Below, piece after piece: positions 15,789 through 24,772 of a stretch of DNA of 56,233 bases (position 1 is the first letter of the stretch; every line of letters starts with the position of its first letter). Below the pieces are notes generated by a model that had not been told where the DNA came from, made no database searches, and saw only the letters and a program-made list of their open reading frames with translations. This DNA is from Lachnoclostridium sp. (GTDB lineage Bacteria > Bacillota > Clostridia > Lachnospirales > Lachnospiraceae), in NCBI GenBank assembly GCA_023664665.1, contig JAMPEY010000020.1:1-56233 (forward strand). Reading direction: 5' to 3'. The translations under genes were made by a program, and so were the position numbers.

Positions 15789-16613
15789 ATGAAAAAATTA
15801 TCATTTGATTACCACATGGAAATTACTTACAGTGAGCCGGCAGGCAGATGCAATTACACTTTGAAATGTATTCCGCAAAGTACGGACAGGCAGCGGGTGG
15901 AGAAGCTTTCTGTAGAACTGCTTCCTAAAAATGATTGGTGTCAGGGAACGGACTCTTTTGGAAATAAGATGCTGTATGGTAGCATAGAGACAAGCCATAA
16001 TTGTTTTGTCTGCCATATAAGCGGAGAAGTGGGTACAGGGTTTACGGCATCAGAGAAAGCGGAAGCAGAGGAAAAATTGGGCAAGTATTGCTATCCCCAT
16101 GGCGCAGCTGCGGCGGGGGAGGGATTGCAGGCATATTACAGACAGCTTTTGGAGTCAGGCGTTTTAAGGGATAATGTGGAGGATTTGGAGGCAAGAAGTG
16201 TCGGACACAAATATGACATAGCTGTCAGATTGATGCATAGGCTTCATCAGGATTTCCGATATGAAAAGCAGATTACGAATTTAAAAACTACTGCGGAAGA
16301 GGCATGGCAGCTTGGGTGTGGCGTGTGTCAGGATTATGCCCATATTTTTATTGCTTTAAGCAGGATGTATGGGATTCCTGCAAGGTATGTCACAGGACTT
16401 ATGATGGGAGAAGGAGAGTCCCATGCATGGGTTGAAATCTTGTCAAATGGACAATGGTATGGTCTGGACCCAACCAATGACCTTGTGGTTAATGAGGATT
16501 ATATCCGCTTGGGAGTTGGCAGGGATGCGGCGGACTGTACCATAAACAAGGGTATTATCGTGGGCGGCGGCTATCAGGAGCAGAAAGTGGCTGTGATGGT
16601 CCGGGAAGCGTAA
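15789..16613 (+). CDS. Transglutaminase-like protease
   Basis: A 274-residue transglutaminase-superfamily protein of the type linked with alpha-E/ATP-grasp genes. The catalytic triad is visible: Cys in LGCGVCQDYAHIFI, His in GESHAWVEI and Asp in GLDPTND. The N-terminal 110 residues form the beta-rich domain seen in this subfamily, starting FDYHMEITYSEPAGRCNYTLK. It probably cuts or transfers an amide bond made by the neighbouring ligase. There is no signal peptide, so it is cytosolic. It starts 53 nt after the alpha-E gene in the same direction. Confidence 0.9.
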   Translation: MKKLSFDYHMEITYSEPAGRCNYTLKCIPQSTDRQRVEKLSVELLPKNDWCQGTDSFGNKMLYGSIETSHNCFVCHISGEVGTGFTASEKAEAEEKLGKYCYPHGAAAAGEGLQAYYRQLLESGVLRDNVEDLEARSVGHKYDIAVRLMHRLHQDFRYEKQITNLKTTAEEAWQLGCGVCQDYAHIFIALSRMYGIPARYVTGLMMGEGESHAWVEILSNGQWYGLDPTNDLVVNEDYIRLGVGRDAADCTINKGIIVGGGYQEQKVAVMVREA

Positions 16614-16683
16614 GGATGATAGGCGTAGCCGAATTGTGCAGATGGCATGTTTCGCAAACACAGTAAAGAAAAGAGGAAGAGAA

Positions 16684-17640
16684 ATGATAGAAACAATAGC
16701 ATCGGTGGAGCTGCCTGTGGATGAGGTGCTGGAAATCAAAAAGAACCGCATCATGCCCCCAAAGGGTGGAAAAGGTGCGAAAAATAAGAAGCGAATCAGC
16801 ATTGTCACAGGCATTCATGGGGATGAGCTGGAAGGGCAGTATGTATGCTTTGAATTACAGAGAAGAATAGAGGAACAGAAAGAGAATCTGGCAGGAATTG
16901 TGGATATTTATCCGGCAATGAATCCTTTGGGAATCGACTCTATCACCAGAGGGATTCCGGCGTTTGACTTGGATATGAACCGTCTTTTTCCCGGAAATAT
17001 CGATGGAAATATGACCGAGTATCTGGCGGCAGGCATCATTAAAGATGTGGCAGGCTCTGACTGCGTCATCGATATCCACGCCAGCAATATTTACCTGACA
17101 GAGATTCCCCAGATACGGATTAATGAGCTAAATGAGGATATGCTGGTGCCCCTTGCGAAAGAGATGAATGTGGATTTTATCTGGGTTCATGGGGCAAGTA
17201 CGGTGTTGGAGTCTACCTTTGCGTACAGCTTAAACAGCATCGGAACCCCCACGCTGGTGGTGGAAATGGGAGTGGGGATGCGCATTACTCAGGAATACGG
17301 CTGCCAGATGGTGGATGGCATTTTTAATTTAATGAGCAAGCTGGGAATCTGGAAAGGAGAGATAAATCCGCCCAGAAAGCCTATTATTTCGAGAAATCCT
17401 GAGGATGTCTGCTATTTAAACGCCTCTATGGGAGGATTGTTTGTGCCTAAGGTAAAGCATTGGGAGAAATTAAAAAAGGGTGATGAGATAGGCATGATTG
17501 TAGACCCTCTGCGGGGCAAGGTATTGGATGTGGTGAAGGCTCCGGTAGACGGAATCTTATTTACCATTCGTGATTATCCTATCGTTGATGAAGGCTCATT
17601 GATGGGGAGATTGCTTAAGGAGGAAGTCTGCGGGTTATGA
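16684..17640 (+). CDS. M14-type succinylglutamate desuccinylase/aspartoacylase family protein
   Basis: A 318-residue predicted zinc deacylase or carboxypeptidase. The zinc-binding HxxE motif is present in VTGIHGDELEGQYV, the third histidine in VIDIHASNIYL, and a catalytic acidic residue follows in LVVEMGVGM. The C-terminal 85 residues form a barrel-like domain (GGLFVPKVKHWEKLKKGDEIG) common in this family. The ATG at 16684 behind AGAGGAAGAG is chosen over 16636. It likely hydrolyses an acyl-amino or peptide product of the ATP-grasp cluster upstream. The stop overlaps the start of its paralogue by four bases (ATGA). Confidence 0.87.
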   Translation: MIETIASVELPVDEVLEIKKNRIMPPKGGKGAKNKKRISIVTGIHGDELEGQYVCFELQRRIEEQKENLAGIVDIYPAMNPLGIDSITRGIPAFDLDMNRLFPGNIDGNMTEYLAAGIIKDVAGSDCVIDIHASNIYLTEIPQIRINELNEDMLVPLAKEMNVDFIWVHGASTVLESTFAYSLNSIGTPTLVVEMGVGMRITQEYGCQMVDGIFNLMSKLGIWKGEINPPRKPIISRNPEDVCYLNASMGGLFVPKVKHWEKLKKGDEIGMIVDPLRGKVLDVVKAPVDGILFTIRDYPIVDEGSLMGRLLKEEVCGL

Positions 17641-18566
17641 GAAAAAAGATTATTTACGAAATCAAGGGAATATACAGGGACCATTTTCGCGTGACGGGTT
17701 ATGAATTTGGAAAGGGGAAAAAATCGGTCTGTATTGTAGGGAGCTCCAGAGGAAACGAAGTGCAGCAGTTATATTGCTGTACCCAGTTAGTGAAAAAGAT
17801 AAAGCAGCTGGAGGAAGAAAAAAGGATTGCGGAGGGGCATAAGATTCTGGTGATTCCTTCTATTAATCCATATTCCATGAATATCCAGAAACGCTTCTGG
17901 CCTACGGATAATACGGATATTAACAGGATGTTTCCGGGATATGATTTAGGTGAGACTACACAGAGAATAGCGGATGGCGTATTTAAAGTAATATCAGAAT
18001 ATCAATATGGAATACAGTTTACCTCGTTTTATATGCCGGGGGAATTTATGCCCCATGTCCGTATGATGGATGAGGGCTATAGCACTGTGGATGCCGCCAA
18101 AATGTTCGGGCTTCCCTATGTGGTGATACGAAAGGTAAGACCCTATGACACGGCTACGCTTAATTATAATTGGCAGGTATGGGATACAGAGGCATTTTCC
18201 CTCTATACCACCACAACAGCAAGAATAGACCAAAACGGAGCGGGACAGGCAGTGCTGGCTGTTTTAAATTTCTTGTCCGCACAGGGAATCGTGAAATATA
18301 ATGGTCCCCGGATTGCGGAATCAAAAGTTGTAAACGATACGGATATGGTTTCTGTCCGTACGGCAAAATCCGGGATTTTTGAAGCATTGGTAAAAGCAGG
18401 CGTTTCTGTAAAAGTGGGGCAGCCCTTGGCAAATATCATCCATCCCTATGATGGAGAGATTATGGAAACCCTCTATGCGCCAATTAACTCTCAGGTGTTT
18501 TTTATACATGATGAACCGTTGATTTATGCCAATACGGCAGTTATCAAATTGGTGGGGGAAGCATAA
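17637..18566 (+). CDS. M14-type paralogue lacking zinc ligands
   Basis: A 309-residue paralogue of the preceding protein, with the same order of elements (INPYSMNIQKRFWPTDNTDINRMFPG versus MNPLGIDSITRGIPAFDLDMNRLFPG, and the same C-terminal barrel GIFEALVKAGVSVKVGQPLA). The first metal motif HGDE is replaced by SSRGNE, so the histidine is gone, and the DIHAS region reads QFTSF. I expect no zinc-dependent catalysis. The genes overlap by ATGA, so both chains are probably made in equal amounts and may form a dimer of an active and an inactive subunit. A changed active site with other metal ligands cannot be excluded. Confidence 0.82.
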   Translation: MRKKIIYEIKGIYRDHFRVTGYEFGKGKKSVCIVGSSRGNEVQQLYCCTQLVKKIKQLEEEKRIAEGHKILVIPSINPYSMNIQKRFWPTDNTDINRMFPGYDLGETTQRIADGVFKVISEYQYGIQFTSFYMPGEFMPHVRMMDEGYSTVDAAKMFGLPYVVIRKVRPYDTATLNYNWQVWDTEAFSLYTTTTARIDQNGAGQAVLAVLNFLSAQGIVKYNGPRIAESKVVNDTDMVSVRTAKSGIFEALVKAGVSVKVGQPLANIIHPYDGEIMETLYAPINSQVFFIHDEPLIYANTAVIKLVGEA

Positions 18567-18570
18567 AAAA

Positions 18571-18620
18571 GGGGCTGTCACACTAAGTAATTCGTGCGCA
18601 GCTCCCCTGTTTTTATTTTT
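18571..18620. terminator. Bidirectional intrinsic terminator
   Basis: The stem GGGGCTG (18571-18577) with CAGCTCC (18599-18605, one G-U pair) is flanked by AAAAAA on the left and TGTTTTTATTTTT on the right, so it can end transcription from both convergent genes. Confidence 0.7.
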
Positions 18621-20067
18621 CACCCATCCGGTCCAGCAGCTCCAGCTTCACATCATAGAGCTTCTTGGACAAATCCACATAGACTTCATGGGGGTTTATC
18701 AGACGTTTGGTTTCATCCCACAGAGTGTCTAACTCCTGCTTGCAGTATTCCCTGATTTCCATAACCTTGGGGGAGGTATAGCAGCATTCGCCGTTTTTGA
18801 AAACCTGTTTTAATATGGGGCGAATGGTGTAAGTACCGCCCTTTAATTTGGTCTTTTTCCAAGGCTCCAAGGGGTCAAAGAGCAGCAAATCATCTGCTTC
18901 ATTATAGACTTCATCCGCCAGACAAATCAAATCCGCCTTGATTTTACCGCTGTCCTTTTCATAGATGCGGTAGATAATCTTATCGCCGGGATTGGTGACT
19001 TTCTCGGAGTTCTCGGACAATTTAATCTTAGGGACGAAGGTGCCGTTTTCATCCTGAATGGCAGCCAGCTTGTAAACGCCGCCGAAGGAAGGATTGTCCT
19101 TGGAGGTAATCAGATTAGTGCCCACGCCCCATGAAGTGATGGTGGCGCCCTGAACCTTTAAGCTGTCAATCAAAAACTCGTCCAAATCGTTGGATGCGGA
19201 GATAACAGCATCGGGGAAGCCGGCAGCATCCAGCATCTTGCGCGCCTTTTTGGACAGATAAGCCAAGTCGCCGCTGTCTAGGCGGATGCCATAGTAGGTA
19301 AGGGGAATGCCTGCTTCGCGCATTTCCGTGAACACTTTGATGGCATTGGGAACGCCGGACTTTATGGTATCATAGGTGTCAACCAAGAGAATGCAGGCGC
19401 CGGGGTACATATCCGCATAGGTTTTGAATGCGGTGTATTCATCGGGAAAGCTCATAATCCAGCTGTGCGCATGGGTGCCCTTTACAGGGATGTCAAAAAG
19501 CTGTCCGGCAAGCACATTGCTGGTGCCGATGCAGCCGCCGATAACCGCAGCCCTTGCGCCGTAGGTTCCGGCATCGGGTCCTTGAGCGCGCCGCAGTCCG
19601 AATTCCATAATCCCGTCTCCCCTTGCGGCATAGCAGACCCTTGCCGCTTTGGTGGCAATCAGGCTCTGGTGGTTAATGATATTTAAAATGGCGGTTTCTA
19701 CCAATTGCGCTTCCATAATGGGAGCGATGACCTTCACCATGGGTTCTCTGGGGAACATTACCGTGCCTTCGGGGATGGCATAGATATCGCCGGAAAAGCG
19801 GAAGGTTCCCAGATATTCCAGAAAATCTTCGTCAAAAATGCCCAAAGACGCCAGATAATCAATATCTTCTTTGTCAAAATGCAGTTCTTTAATGTATTGA
19901 ATCAGCTGCTCCAGTCCGGCGGAAACAGAGTATCCGCCGCCGCAGGGATTGTTGCGGAAAAAGGCGTCAAAAATAACGGTTTCGTTGCGGTCCTTATTTT
20001 TGAAGTACCCCTGCATCATAGTCAGTTCATAAAGGTCGGTAAGCAAAGTCAAATTTTGTCTGTCCAT
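18613..20067 (-). CDS. pncB: Nicotinate phosphoribosyltransferase
   Basis: A 484-residue cytosolic enzyme that makes nicotinate mononucleotide from nicotinate, PRPP and ATP in NAD salvage. Family marks are LLTDLYELTMMQGYF at the start, GYSVSAGLEQ, SLIATKAARVCYAARG, the region GTHAHSWIMSF with the histidine that is phosphorylated in the family, RLDSGDLAYLSKKAR, ISASNDLDEFLI and SWGVGTNLITS in the phosphate-binding part. The length is that of the Gram-positive long form. The start at 20067 is preceded on the minus strand by GGAGGAAC; the longer frame from 20103 has no such site. It is convergent with the deacylase pair and divergent from the DUF3048 gene. Confidence 0.95.
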   Translation of the reverse strand: MDRQNLTLLTDLYELTMMQGYFKNKDRNETVIFDAFFRNNPCGGGYSVSAGLEQLIQYIKELHFDKEDIDYLASLGIFDEDFLEYLGTFRFSGDIYAIPEGTVMFPREPMVKVIAPIMEAQLVETAILNIINHQSLIATKAARVCYAARGDGIMEFGLRRAQGPDAGTYGARAAVIGGCIGTSNVLAGQLFDIPVKGTHAHSWIMSFPDEYTAFKTYADMYPGACILLVDTYDTIKSGVPNAIKVFTEMREAGIPLTYYGIRLDSGDLAYLSKKARKMLDAAGFPDAVISASNDLDEFLIDSLKVQGATITSWGVGTNLITSKDNPSFGGVYKLAAIQDENGTFVPKIKLSENSEKVTNPGDKIIYRIYEKDSGKIKADLICLADEVYNEADDLLLFDPLEPWKKTKLKGGTYTIRPILKQVFKNGECCYTSPKVMEIREYCKQELDTLWDETKRLINPHEVYVDLSKKLYDVKLELLDRMGEK

Positions 20068-20328
20068 TGTTCCTCCATTCTGCCGCCTTTTGACCGGCGG
20101 CACAAATCATAGTGCAATACGCTTCCTTAACAGATGCTATCATAGAAAATACAATACATGAACTTTCTTAGGATTGATTTTATCATAATTTTCTCTGCTT
20201 TTCCACACTTTTTACTTTTCTGCATTTTTTAGATTATTTTAACGGAAAAAATGGACAAATTGAGCAAGACAGGATAAAATGAACCTTGTAGCCATTTTAT
20301 AATATCTATATATGAAAGGAACATCATA

Positions 20329-21486
20329 ATGAAAAAGAAAGTGAAAGTATTAGTTGCCCTTGTCGTTACCATGTGTATGTTCACAGCCTGCGCACAGCAA
20401 GTTGACACCCCGATTATTCGGGACATCGAGAGTGAGCCTCTGGTGGAGAGTGTTCCCGCATCCGGGTCTGTGGAGAAGCCTGAAACAGAGCCTGCGGCAG
20501 AGCCGGAGGCGGTTCCTGCGAATAGTTATCGCAGCGAGCTCACCAATGAGTGGATTGACAACAGCCTGAAGGAACAGCGTCCCATTGCGGTCATGGTTGA
20601 TAACGAGAAGACTGCCCTGCCGCATTTTGGCCTGACTGAGGCGGATGTGGTTTATGAGATTATGAACAGCACTGCGAATGACCGTGTCACTCGTTTTATG
20701 GCGATTGTCAAGGATTGGGGGAGCATTACGCAGTTCGGAAGCATTCGAAGCACGCGTCCCACCAACTTCATGCTGGCTGTGGAGTGGAATGCCGTAATCT
20801 GTCATGACGGCGGGCCTTTCTACATCAATGACTGGGTCGCAAAAGAATACACCAACAATTTAAGTGGCGGATTTGCCCGCTTTTCCAACGGCAAAGCCAC
20901 GGAGTTTACGGAGTATCTTACCTATGATACCTATACCAATCCCACAACAGGGAAAAGTTATGACGGTTTGAAGCAAAGATTTGCAAAGTCCAAATACAGC
21001 ACTACATACAACGAGTATTATCAGGGCGCTCATTTTAAGTTTGCCGAGGGCGGTGTTGATCTCGCATCGAGAAGTGATGCTGTCAGCGCTTCTACCATTA
21101 AGCTGCCATTCACCCACAATCAGTCTACCTTGAAATATAATGAGGAGACCAAGACCTATGATTATTATGAGTATGGAAAGGCTCATGTAGACCCCGTTCA
21201 TGACAATGCGCCCTTGACCTTTACCAATGTCATTTTGCAGGATACTACATTTGAGCAGCTTGATGAAAACGGTTATATGATTTACAATGCGGTGGATGCC
21301 AGCGGCCGCAGCGGTTATTATATCACGGAGGGGAAAGCAATCGAGATTACTTGGAGCAAACCCACCGAGACTGCGCTCACTGTCTTTTATGACAAGGCGA
21401 CAGGGCAGGAGATAGAGCTTAACACAGGTAAGACTTATATTTCCCTGATTCCGTCCGATACTTGGAAAGATGTAGTAATTCAGTAG
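20329..21486 (+). CDS. DUF3048 (YerB-like) lipoprotein
   Basis: A 385-residue surface lipoprotein. The signal peptide ends with MFTACAQQ (lipid-bearing Cys about residue 21), and a 45-residue Glu/Pro/Ala-rich spacer follows. The DUF3048 N-terminal domain then reads RPIAVMVDNEKTALPHFGLTEADVVYEI and VTRFMAIVKDWGSITQFGSIRSTRP, and the C-terminal DUF3048_C part has ITWSKPTETALTVFYDKATGQEIELNTGKTYISLIP. The B. subtilis relative is YerB; the role at the cell surface is unknown. It has its own promoter region, with a TATAAT at 20298-20303 but no clear -35, and is monocistronic. Confidence 0.9.
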   Translation: MKKKVKVLVALVVTMCMFTACAQQVDTPIIRDIESEPLVESVPASGSVEKPETEPAAEPEAVPANSYRSELTNEWIDNSLKEQRPIAVMVDNEKTALPHFGLTEADVVYEIMNSTANDRVTRFMAIVKDWGSITQFGSIRSTRPTNFMLAVEWNAVICHDGGPFYINDWVAKEYTNNLSGGFARFSNGKATEFTEYLTYDTYTNPTTGKSYDGLKQRFAKSKYSTTYNEYYQGAHFKFAEGGVDLASRSDAVSASTIKLPFTHNQSTLKYNEETKTYDYYEYGKAHVDPVHDNAPLTFTNVILQDTTFEQLDENGYMIYNAVDASGRSGYYITEGKAIEITWSKPTETALTVFYDKATGQEIELNTGKTYISLIPSDTWKDVVIQ

Positions 21487-21613
21487 CGTGTATAGATACT
21501 GCATTTTTTCGCCTAATCCAAAACATTGCCATTATCTCCGGCATTATAAAAATAATAAAGAGAAATTTTGGAGGATGCATGGAATGTGTGTGATGGACAG
21601 GCGGAATACAGAC

Positions 21614-21650
21614 GGTGGTACTCAGGCGGGCACGCCGGAGTACCACCTGT
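21614..21650. terminator. Bidirectional hairpin between convergent genes
   Basis: A 10-bp perfect stem GGTGGTACTC (21614-21623) with its complement 21638-21647 and a 14-nt GC-rich loop. It separates the DUF3048 gene from the DUF1266 gene; the U run is interrupted on both strands. Confidence 0.6.
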
Positions 21651-21662
21651 ATTATCCTTATT

Positions 21663-22220
21663 TTACATAGGTGTCTCCCAAGCTACGGTGTAGGGTCCGT
21701 CCGGCAGAGCGGAAATCCTTTTATAAATCTCCGTAAATTCATCTTTTTTGTCGGCAATACCGCTTTCCATTCCCACACCTTCGATATACTGTGCCGTAAA
21801 TTCTTCCCAGGAATGATACTTGGCGCGAATGACCTTGGCAATCTTGGAAGATTCGGACATCAATTCTTCCTTGGTCAGATGTCCGCCCAGATATCCTCTC
21901 GCTGCAATGTTGGCAGCGCAGCCATAATTAAAAGCAGCTTTCTTTTCCGCATCGCCGGTATTGTTTTTCTCTGCAAGCAGATAATCAATGGTTTCTATAA
22001 CACCCTGTTTATTGGTGATAGCCCAGTCGCGGTTCAGCACGCCCCTTGCCATGCTGGCATTGGAACGGTTTTTCTCATAACCGCCGAAATATTTGTAAGA
22101 ACCTCCGCAGTATTCCGACCAAAGGGCATAGATGCCCACCGTCCATTTCTCTGCATCATTCTGTGGAAGAGAATCTGCAGGGTCGCTTTTAGAACCTCCG
22201 AATAAACCAAATAATCCCAT
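21663..22220 (-). CDS. DUF1266 domain protein
   Basis: A 185-residue protein whose C-terminal 150 residues fit DUF1266 (YbeR/YbeU-like): LNRDWAITNKQGVIETIDYLL, AFNYGCAANIAARGYLGGHLT and KYHSWEEFTAQYIEG. These proteins have no known biochemical role; some relatives occur next to toxin or contact-dependent systems, but nothing of that sort is seen here. The start has an AAGGAGG on the minus strand about 10 nt upstream. The glycine-rich MGLFGLFGGSKSD beginning is not a signal peptide, so a cytosolic location is likely. Confidence 0.8.
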   Translation of the reverse strand: MGLFGLFGGSKSDPADSLPQNDAEKWTVGIYALWSEYCGGSYKYFGGYEKNRSNASMARGVLNRDWAITNKQGVIETIDYLLAEKNNTGDAEKKAAFNYGCAANIAARGYLGGHLTKEELMSESSKIAKVIRAKYHSWEEFTAQYIEGVGMESGIADKKDEFTEIYKRISALPDGPYTVAWETPM

Positions 22221-22486
22221 GATTAGTATGTCCTCCTTTGATTAGTTAAAGTAAAGTTATGTAACTTCTAAATAGTGAAAAAGTTAGTTAGATTATACTA
22301 CTTACAGAGAGTTGTTGCAATATTTTTTCATAATTATATCCCCGCGGTCTTTTATTTTTATACAGAAGACGGAAGCTTCATTTTGCGGTTACATTTTGGA
22401 AGAAATATCAGCGCAGGACCTCCTGCCTTGCGTGAAAATTTGAAGTATGCTAGAATATCGTTACAAAGCATCCTGCAGGAGTGGTT

Positions 22487-23304
22487 ATGAATAAAAATAA
22501 AATATATTATTTCTTTCTAATGTTTATTATATTTGCTTTAGCCGGATGCAGCGATAGGGGGAATGCTGCGCAAGATGAAGCGGTACAAGTGCAAATCCTT
22601 TCAGAGGGATTGTCCCCAAATTTGACAGCTTACATGCAGAAAAATCAGGAGATGACAGAGGAGCCGCCTGACCGATTAGGAAATCCTTTGGAACAGTTTG
22701 CGGCGCTTTTGCCAGAAACCGATATTTATGTCAATGCCAGCCGTGTTGCGGATATCAATGGGGACGGGATGCCGGTATAGGGGCAAGCGGCTGGGATTAT
22801 CGGGTGTATTATTTCCTGAATGGCGAGGTACATTCTGTGGAGAATCTGGAACCATGGGTATATAGCAGTGTGCTGTTTCATGCATCCGATGGGACATTGG
22901 TTTTGTATGCAGCGCATAACACTGATGGGACGGCAGGCATTCTGCAGCATAGGATTTATCAGTGGACTGAGGAGGGATATTCTCTGGCGGAAGATTTGTG
23001 GCGTATGCCTGTGGAGTCTGATGATATGGGAATCCCTATCCGCTTTGATTATATTTCATCCCCAGGCTGCATTTATCCCTTTACAGAGGATTATTCCGGC
23101 CTGCTGATCTCACAGTCGGAGTATGAGCAGAAGATAGAACAGCTGGGTGACATGACGAGGGTCTTTCCCTATGGTCCGTATGGTCAGATGTATGATTCGA
23201 TGGTTATGGATTGGGATGAATGTTTTGGGGGTCCTATGGCGGAAAGAAATACAGAGGAGATTATGGAATATGTGAAAGAGGAAATAAGAAATTGGGAGAC
23301 ATAG
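22487..23304 (+). pseudogene. Lipoprotein gene broken by a frameshift
   Basis: Two overlapping-frame pieces of one lipoprotein. The first (22487-22780) has a signal peptide ending in ALAGCS and runs to VADINGDGMP, then meets a stop. The second frame resumes as IGASGWDYRVYYFLNGEVHSV and continues to 23304. Proteins of this kind normally read DINGDG-PEL-IGAS without a break, so a small deletion near 22769-22778 has removed a few residues and shifted the frame. I see no slippery heptamer there and call it decay or an assembly error. DINGDG resembles a dockerin or FG-GAP calcium loop. The function of the intact protein is unknown. Confidence 0.7.
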
Positions 23305-23356
23305 GGTATAAAAAACAGCTGCGAATAAGAGCAGCAAAGGCAAAAGGAGGTATCAT

Positions 23357-24202
23357 ATGCATTCACCCTTAGAAATTGCAAGAAATTATATTGAGGTAGG
23401 AGTCCACAAGGTCAACTTGTCCATTTACAAAACGGTGCTGCTGGGTTTTCTGGCGGGACTCTTTATCGGCTTTGCGGGAATTGCATCCACCACGGCATCC
23501 AGCACCATCGCATCGCCCTCTGCGGCGAAGCTTTTGGGGGCTGTGGTATTTCCGGCGGGAATGGCGATGGTGCTCATTGCCGGAAGCGAGCTGTTTACCG
23601 GAAATACGCTGATTATTATTGCAGTTTTAGAAAAAAAGGTAACGATACTGAAAATGTTAAAAAACTGGCTTTTTGTCTATCTGGGCAATTTTCTTGGCAC
23701 TGCCTTGGTAGCGCTTCTGGTGGTGTATGGACATACGCCTGATTTGCTTGGAGGAAATCTTGCGCAGTCCATTGTAAGCGCTGGGAAAGCAAGGACGGAC
23801 TTAAGCTTCGGGGAAGGATTTATAAGAGGGATTCTCTGCAATATTCTGGTGTGTATCGCCATATGGATGTCCTTTGCGGCAAAGGAGGTTTCGGGGAAGC
23901 TGCTCACCAGCTTCTGGCCTGTCTTTGTGTTTGTGCTCTGCGGATTTGAGCACAGCATCGCGGATATGTATTTCGGAATGGCGGCGCTTCTTACCTCCGC
24001 GGAGTATGGCATTGCGGCGGAAGGGCTTACATGGGGGCGTTTCTTCCTAGGAAATCTTCTGCCCGTGACTTTGGGAAACATTGTGGGCGGAGCGGGCATA
24101 GTAGGTTTAGGATATTGGCTTGCGTACCTGCATAGGACGCCGTATCTGCACATTACCGCCGAAGCGGAGCAGCAGGAAATTGATATTGCAGAAGAATATT
24201 AA
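23357..24202 (+). CDS. Formate/nitrite-type anion channel (FNT family)
   Basis: A 281-residue inner-membrane channel with six spans that carries formate, nitrite or hydrosulfide; which one cannot be told here. Family marks: SPLEIARNYIEVGVHKVNLS at the start, GSELFTGNTLI after span 2 (the omega-loop region), GILCNILVCIAIWMSFAAKEVSGK, and GFEHSIADMYF with the central pore histidine. The C-terminal 30 residues are acidic and cytosolic. AAAGGAGG precedes the ATG. It stands alone, between the broken lipoprotein and the ileS leader. Confidence 0.92.
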   Translation: MHSPLEIARNYIEVGVHKVNLSIYKTVLLGFLAGLFIGFAGIASTTASSTIASPSAAKLLGAVVFPAGMAMVLIAGSELFTGNTLIIIAVLEKKVTILKMLKNWLFVYLGNFLGTALVALLVVYGHTPDLLGGNLAQSIVSAGKARTDLSFGEGFIRGILCNILVCIAIWMSFAAKEVSGKLLTSFWPVFVFVLCGFEHSIADMYFGMAALLTSAEYGIAAEGLTWGRFFLGNLLPVTLGNIVGGAGIVGLGYWLAYLHRTPYLHITAEAEQQEIDIAEEY

Positions 24203-24244
24203 GCTTGACAATCACTAAGGTATTGATATATGATAATAGAAATT

Positions 24245-24272
24245 TGACAATAGTACAAAATAAAGTATAAAT
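24245..24272 (+). promoter_or_regulatory. Promoter of the ileS leader
   Basis: TTGACA (24245-24250), 16 nt, TATAAA (24267-24272). It lies just upstream of the T-box RNA. Confidence 0.65.
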
Positions 24273-24278
24273 GCAGTG

Positions 24279-24525
24279 ACGAAGAGAGTACCTGACACCC
24301 AAAAGGCAAAGCGAATCGGTGGCGGTGAAAGACCGGTGCGAGTAGGATGATGGGGAAAATCACTTCTGAGCAGTCAAGGCGAAGGGCAGCAGGTAGTCTT
24401 GACCGCAGTTCCGGCGTTATCGGAAACCATATCACTCCCATGAAAATATGAGAAATGGGAAGTATGTCGTAACAGGTGGTTTGCGAACAGAAAGCTTCGC
24501 CCTATTACAGGGCGGGGCTTTTATA
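24279..24525 (+). promoter_or_regulatory. T-box riboswitch, isoleucine specifier
   Basis: A tRNA-sensing leader. The stem I elements AGAGAG and GGTGCGAG are present. The specifier codon ATC (24359-24361) stands before ACTTCTGAGC, the usual position in stem I. The T-box sequence AACAGGTGGTTTGCG (24471-24485) offers the UGGU bulge that pairs with a 3' ACCA acceptor end. A 12-bp terminator (24492-24503 with 24509-24520, two G-U pairs) and TTTTAT close it. Uncharged tRNA-Ile should stabilise the antiterminator and allow ileS transcription. Confidence 0.9.
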
Positions 24526-24532
24526 GTTTATA

Positions 24533-24742
24533 TAGACGATTGCGAAACTCCATCTTTCGTAAACCGAGTTGGGCAGATTGCATGTTCCACAAGCAGACCC
24601 TTGAAAAACGCCGGCACTTAGACACCGTACTTTGGTGTCTTATGTGTCCGCTGCGTTTTTCACGGAGCGAGAGCGTGTCTGTGGTGGAATGTGCAATCTG
24701 CACAACGACACTCTATAAAAACAAGAGTTTCGCAATCGTCTA
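24533..24742 (+). mobile_element. MITE-like long inverted-repeat element
   Basis: A 210-bp segment that is self-complementary almost end to end. The outer 18 bp are perfect (24533-24550 with 24725-24742, beginning TAGACGATTGCG). Inner pairings follow: GCAGATTGCA..TTCCAC (24573-24590 with 24684-24701, small mismatch), CAGAC/GTCTG (24594-24598, 24677-24681), TGAAAAACGC (24602-24611 with 24653-24662) and AGACACC (24620-24626 with 24634-24640). Both ends carry TA, the target of IS630/Tc1-type transposons. It has no real coding frame. It sits after the T-box terminator and 30 nt before ileS. Confidence 0.65.
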
Positions 24743-24772
24743 ACATTATTATAGAAAGACGAGGAGAGGACA

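Noticed and set aside
16638..16652. Second copy of the MITE at the start of the M14 gene
   Set aside because: Only about 15 nt resemble it and no inverted repeat is present.
21615..22205. 196-codon plus-strand frame opposite the DUF1266 gene
   Set aside because: The minus-strand protein has a clear family and ribosome binding site; this frame has neither.
22760..22800. Programmed frameshift in the 22487 lipoprotein
   Set aside because: No slippery heptamer in phase; the family spacing implies lost residues, so decay is likelier.
24540..24743. Small ORFs on both strands in the MITE-like hairpin
   Set aside because: They arise from the inverted repeat and lack ribosome binding sites.
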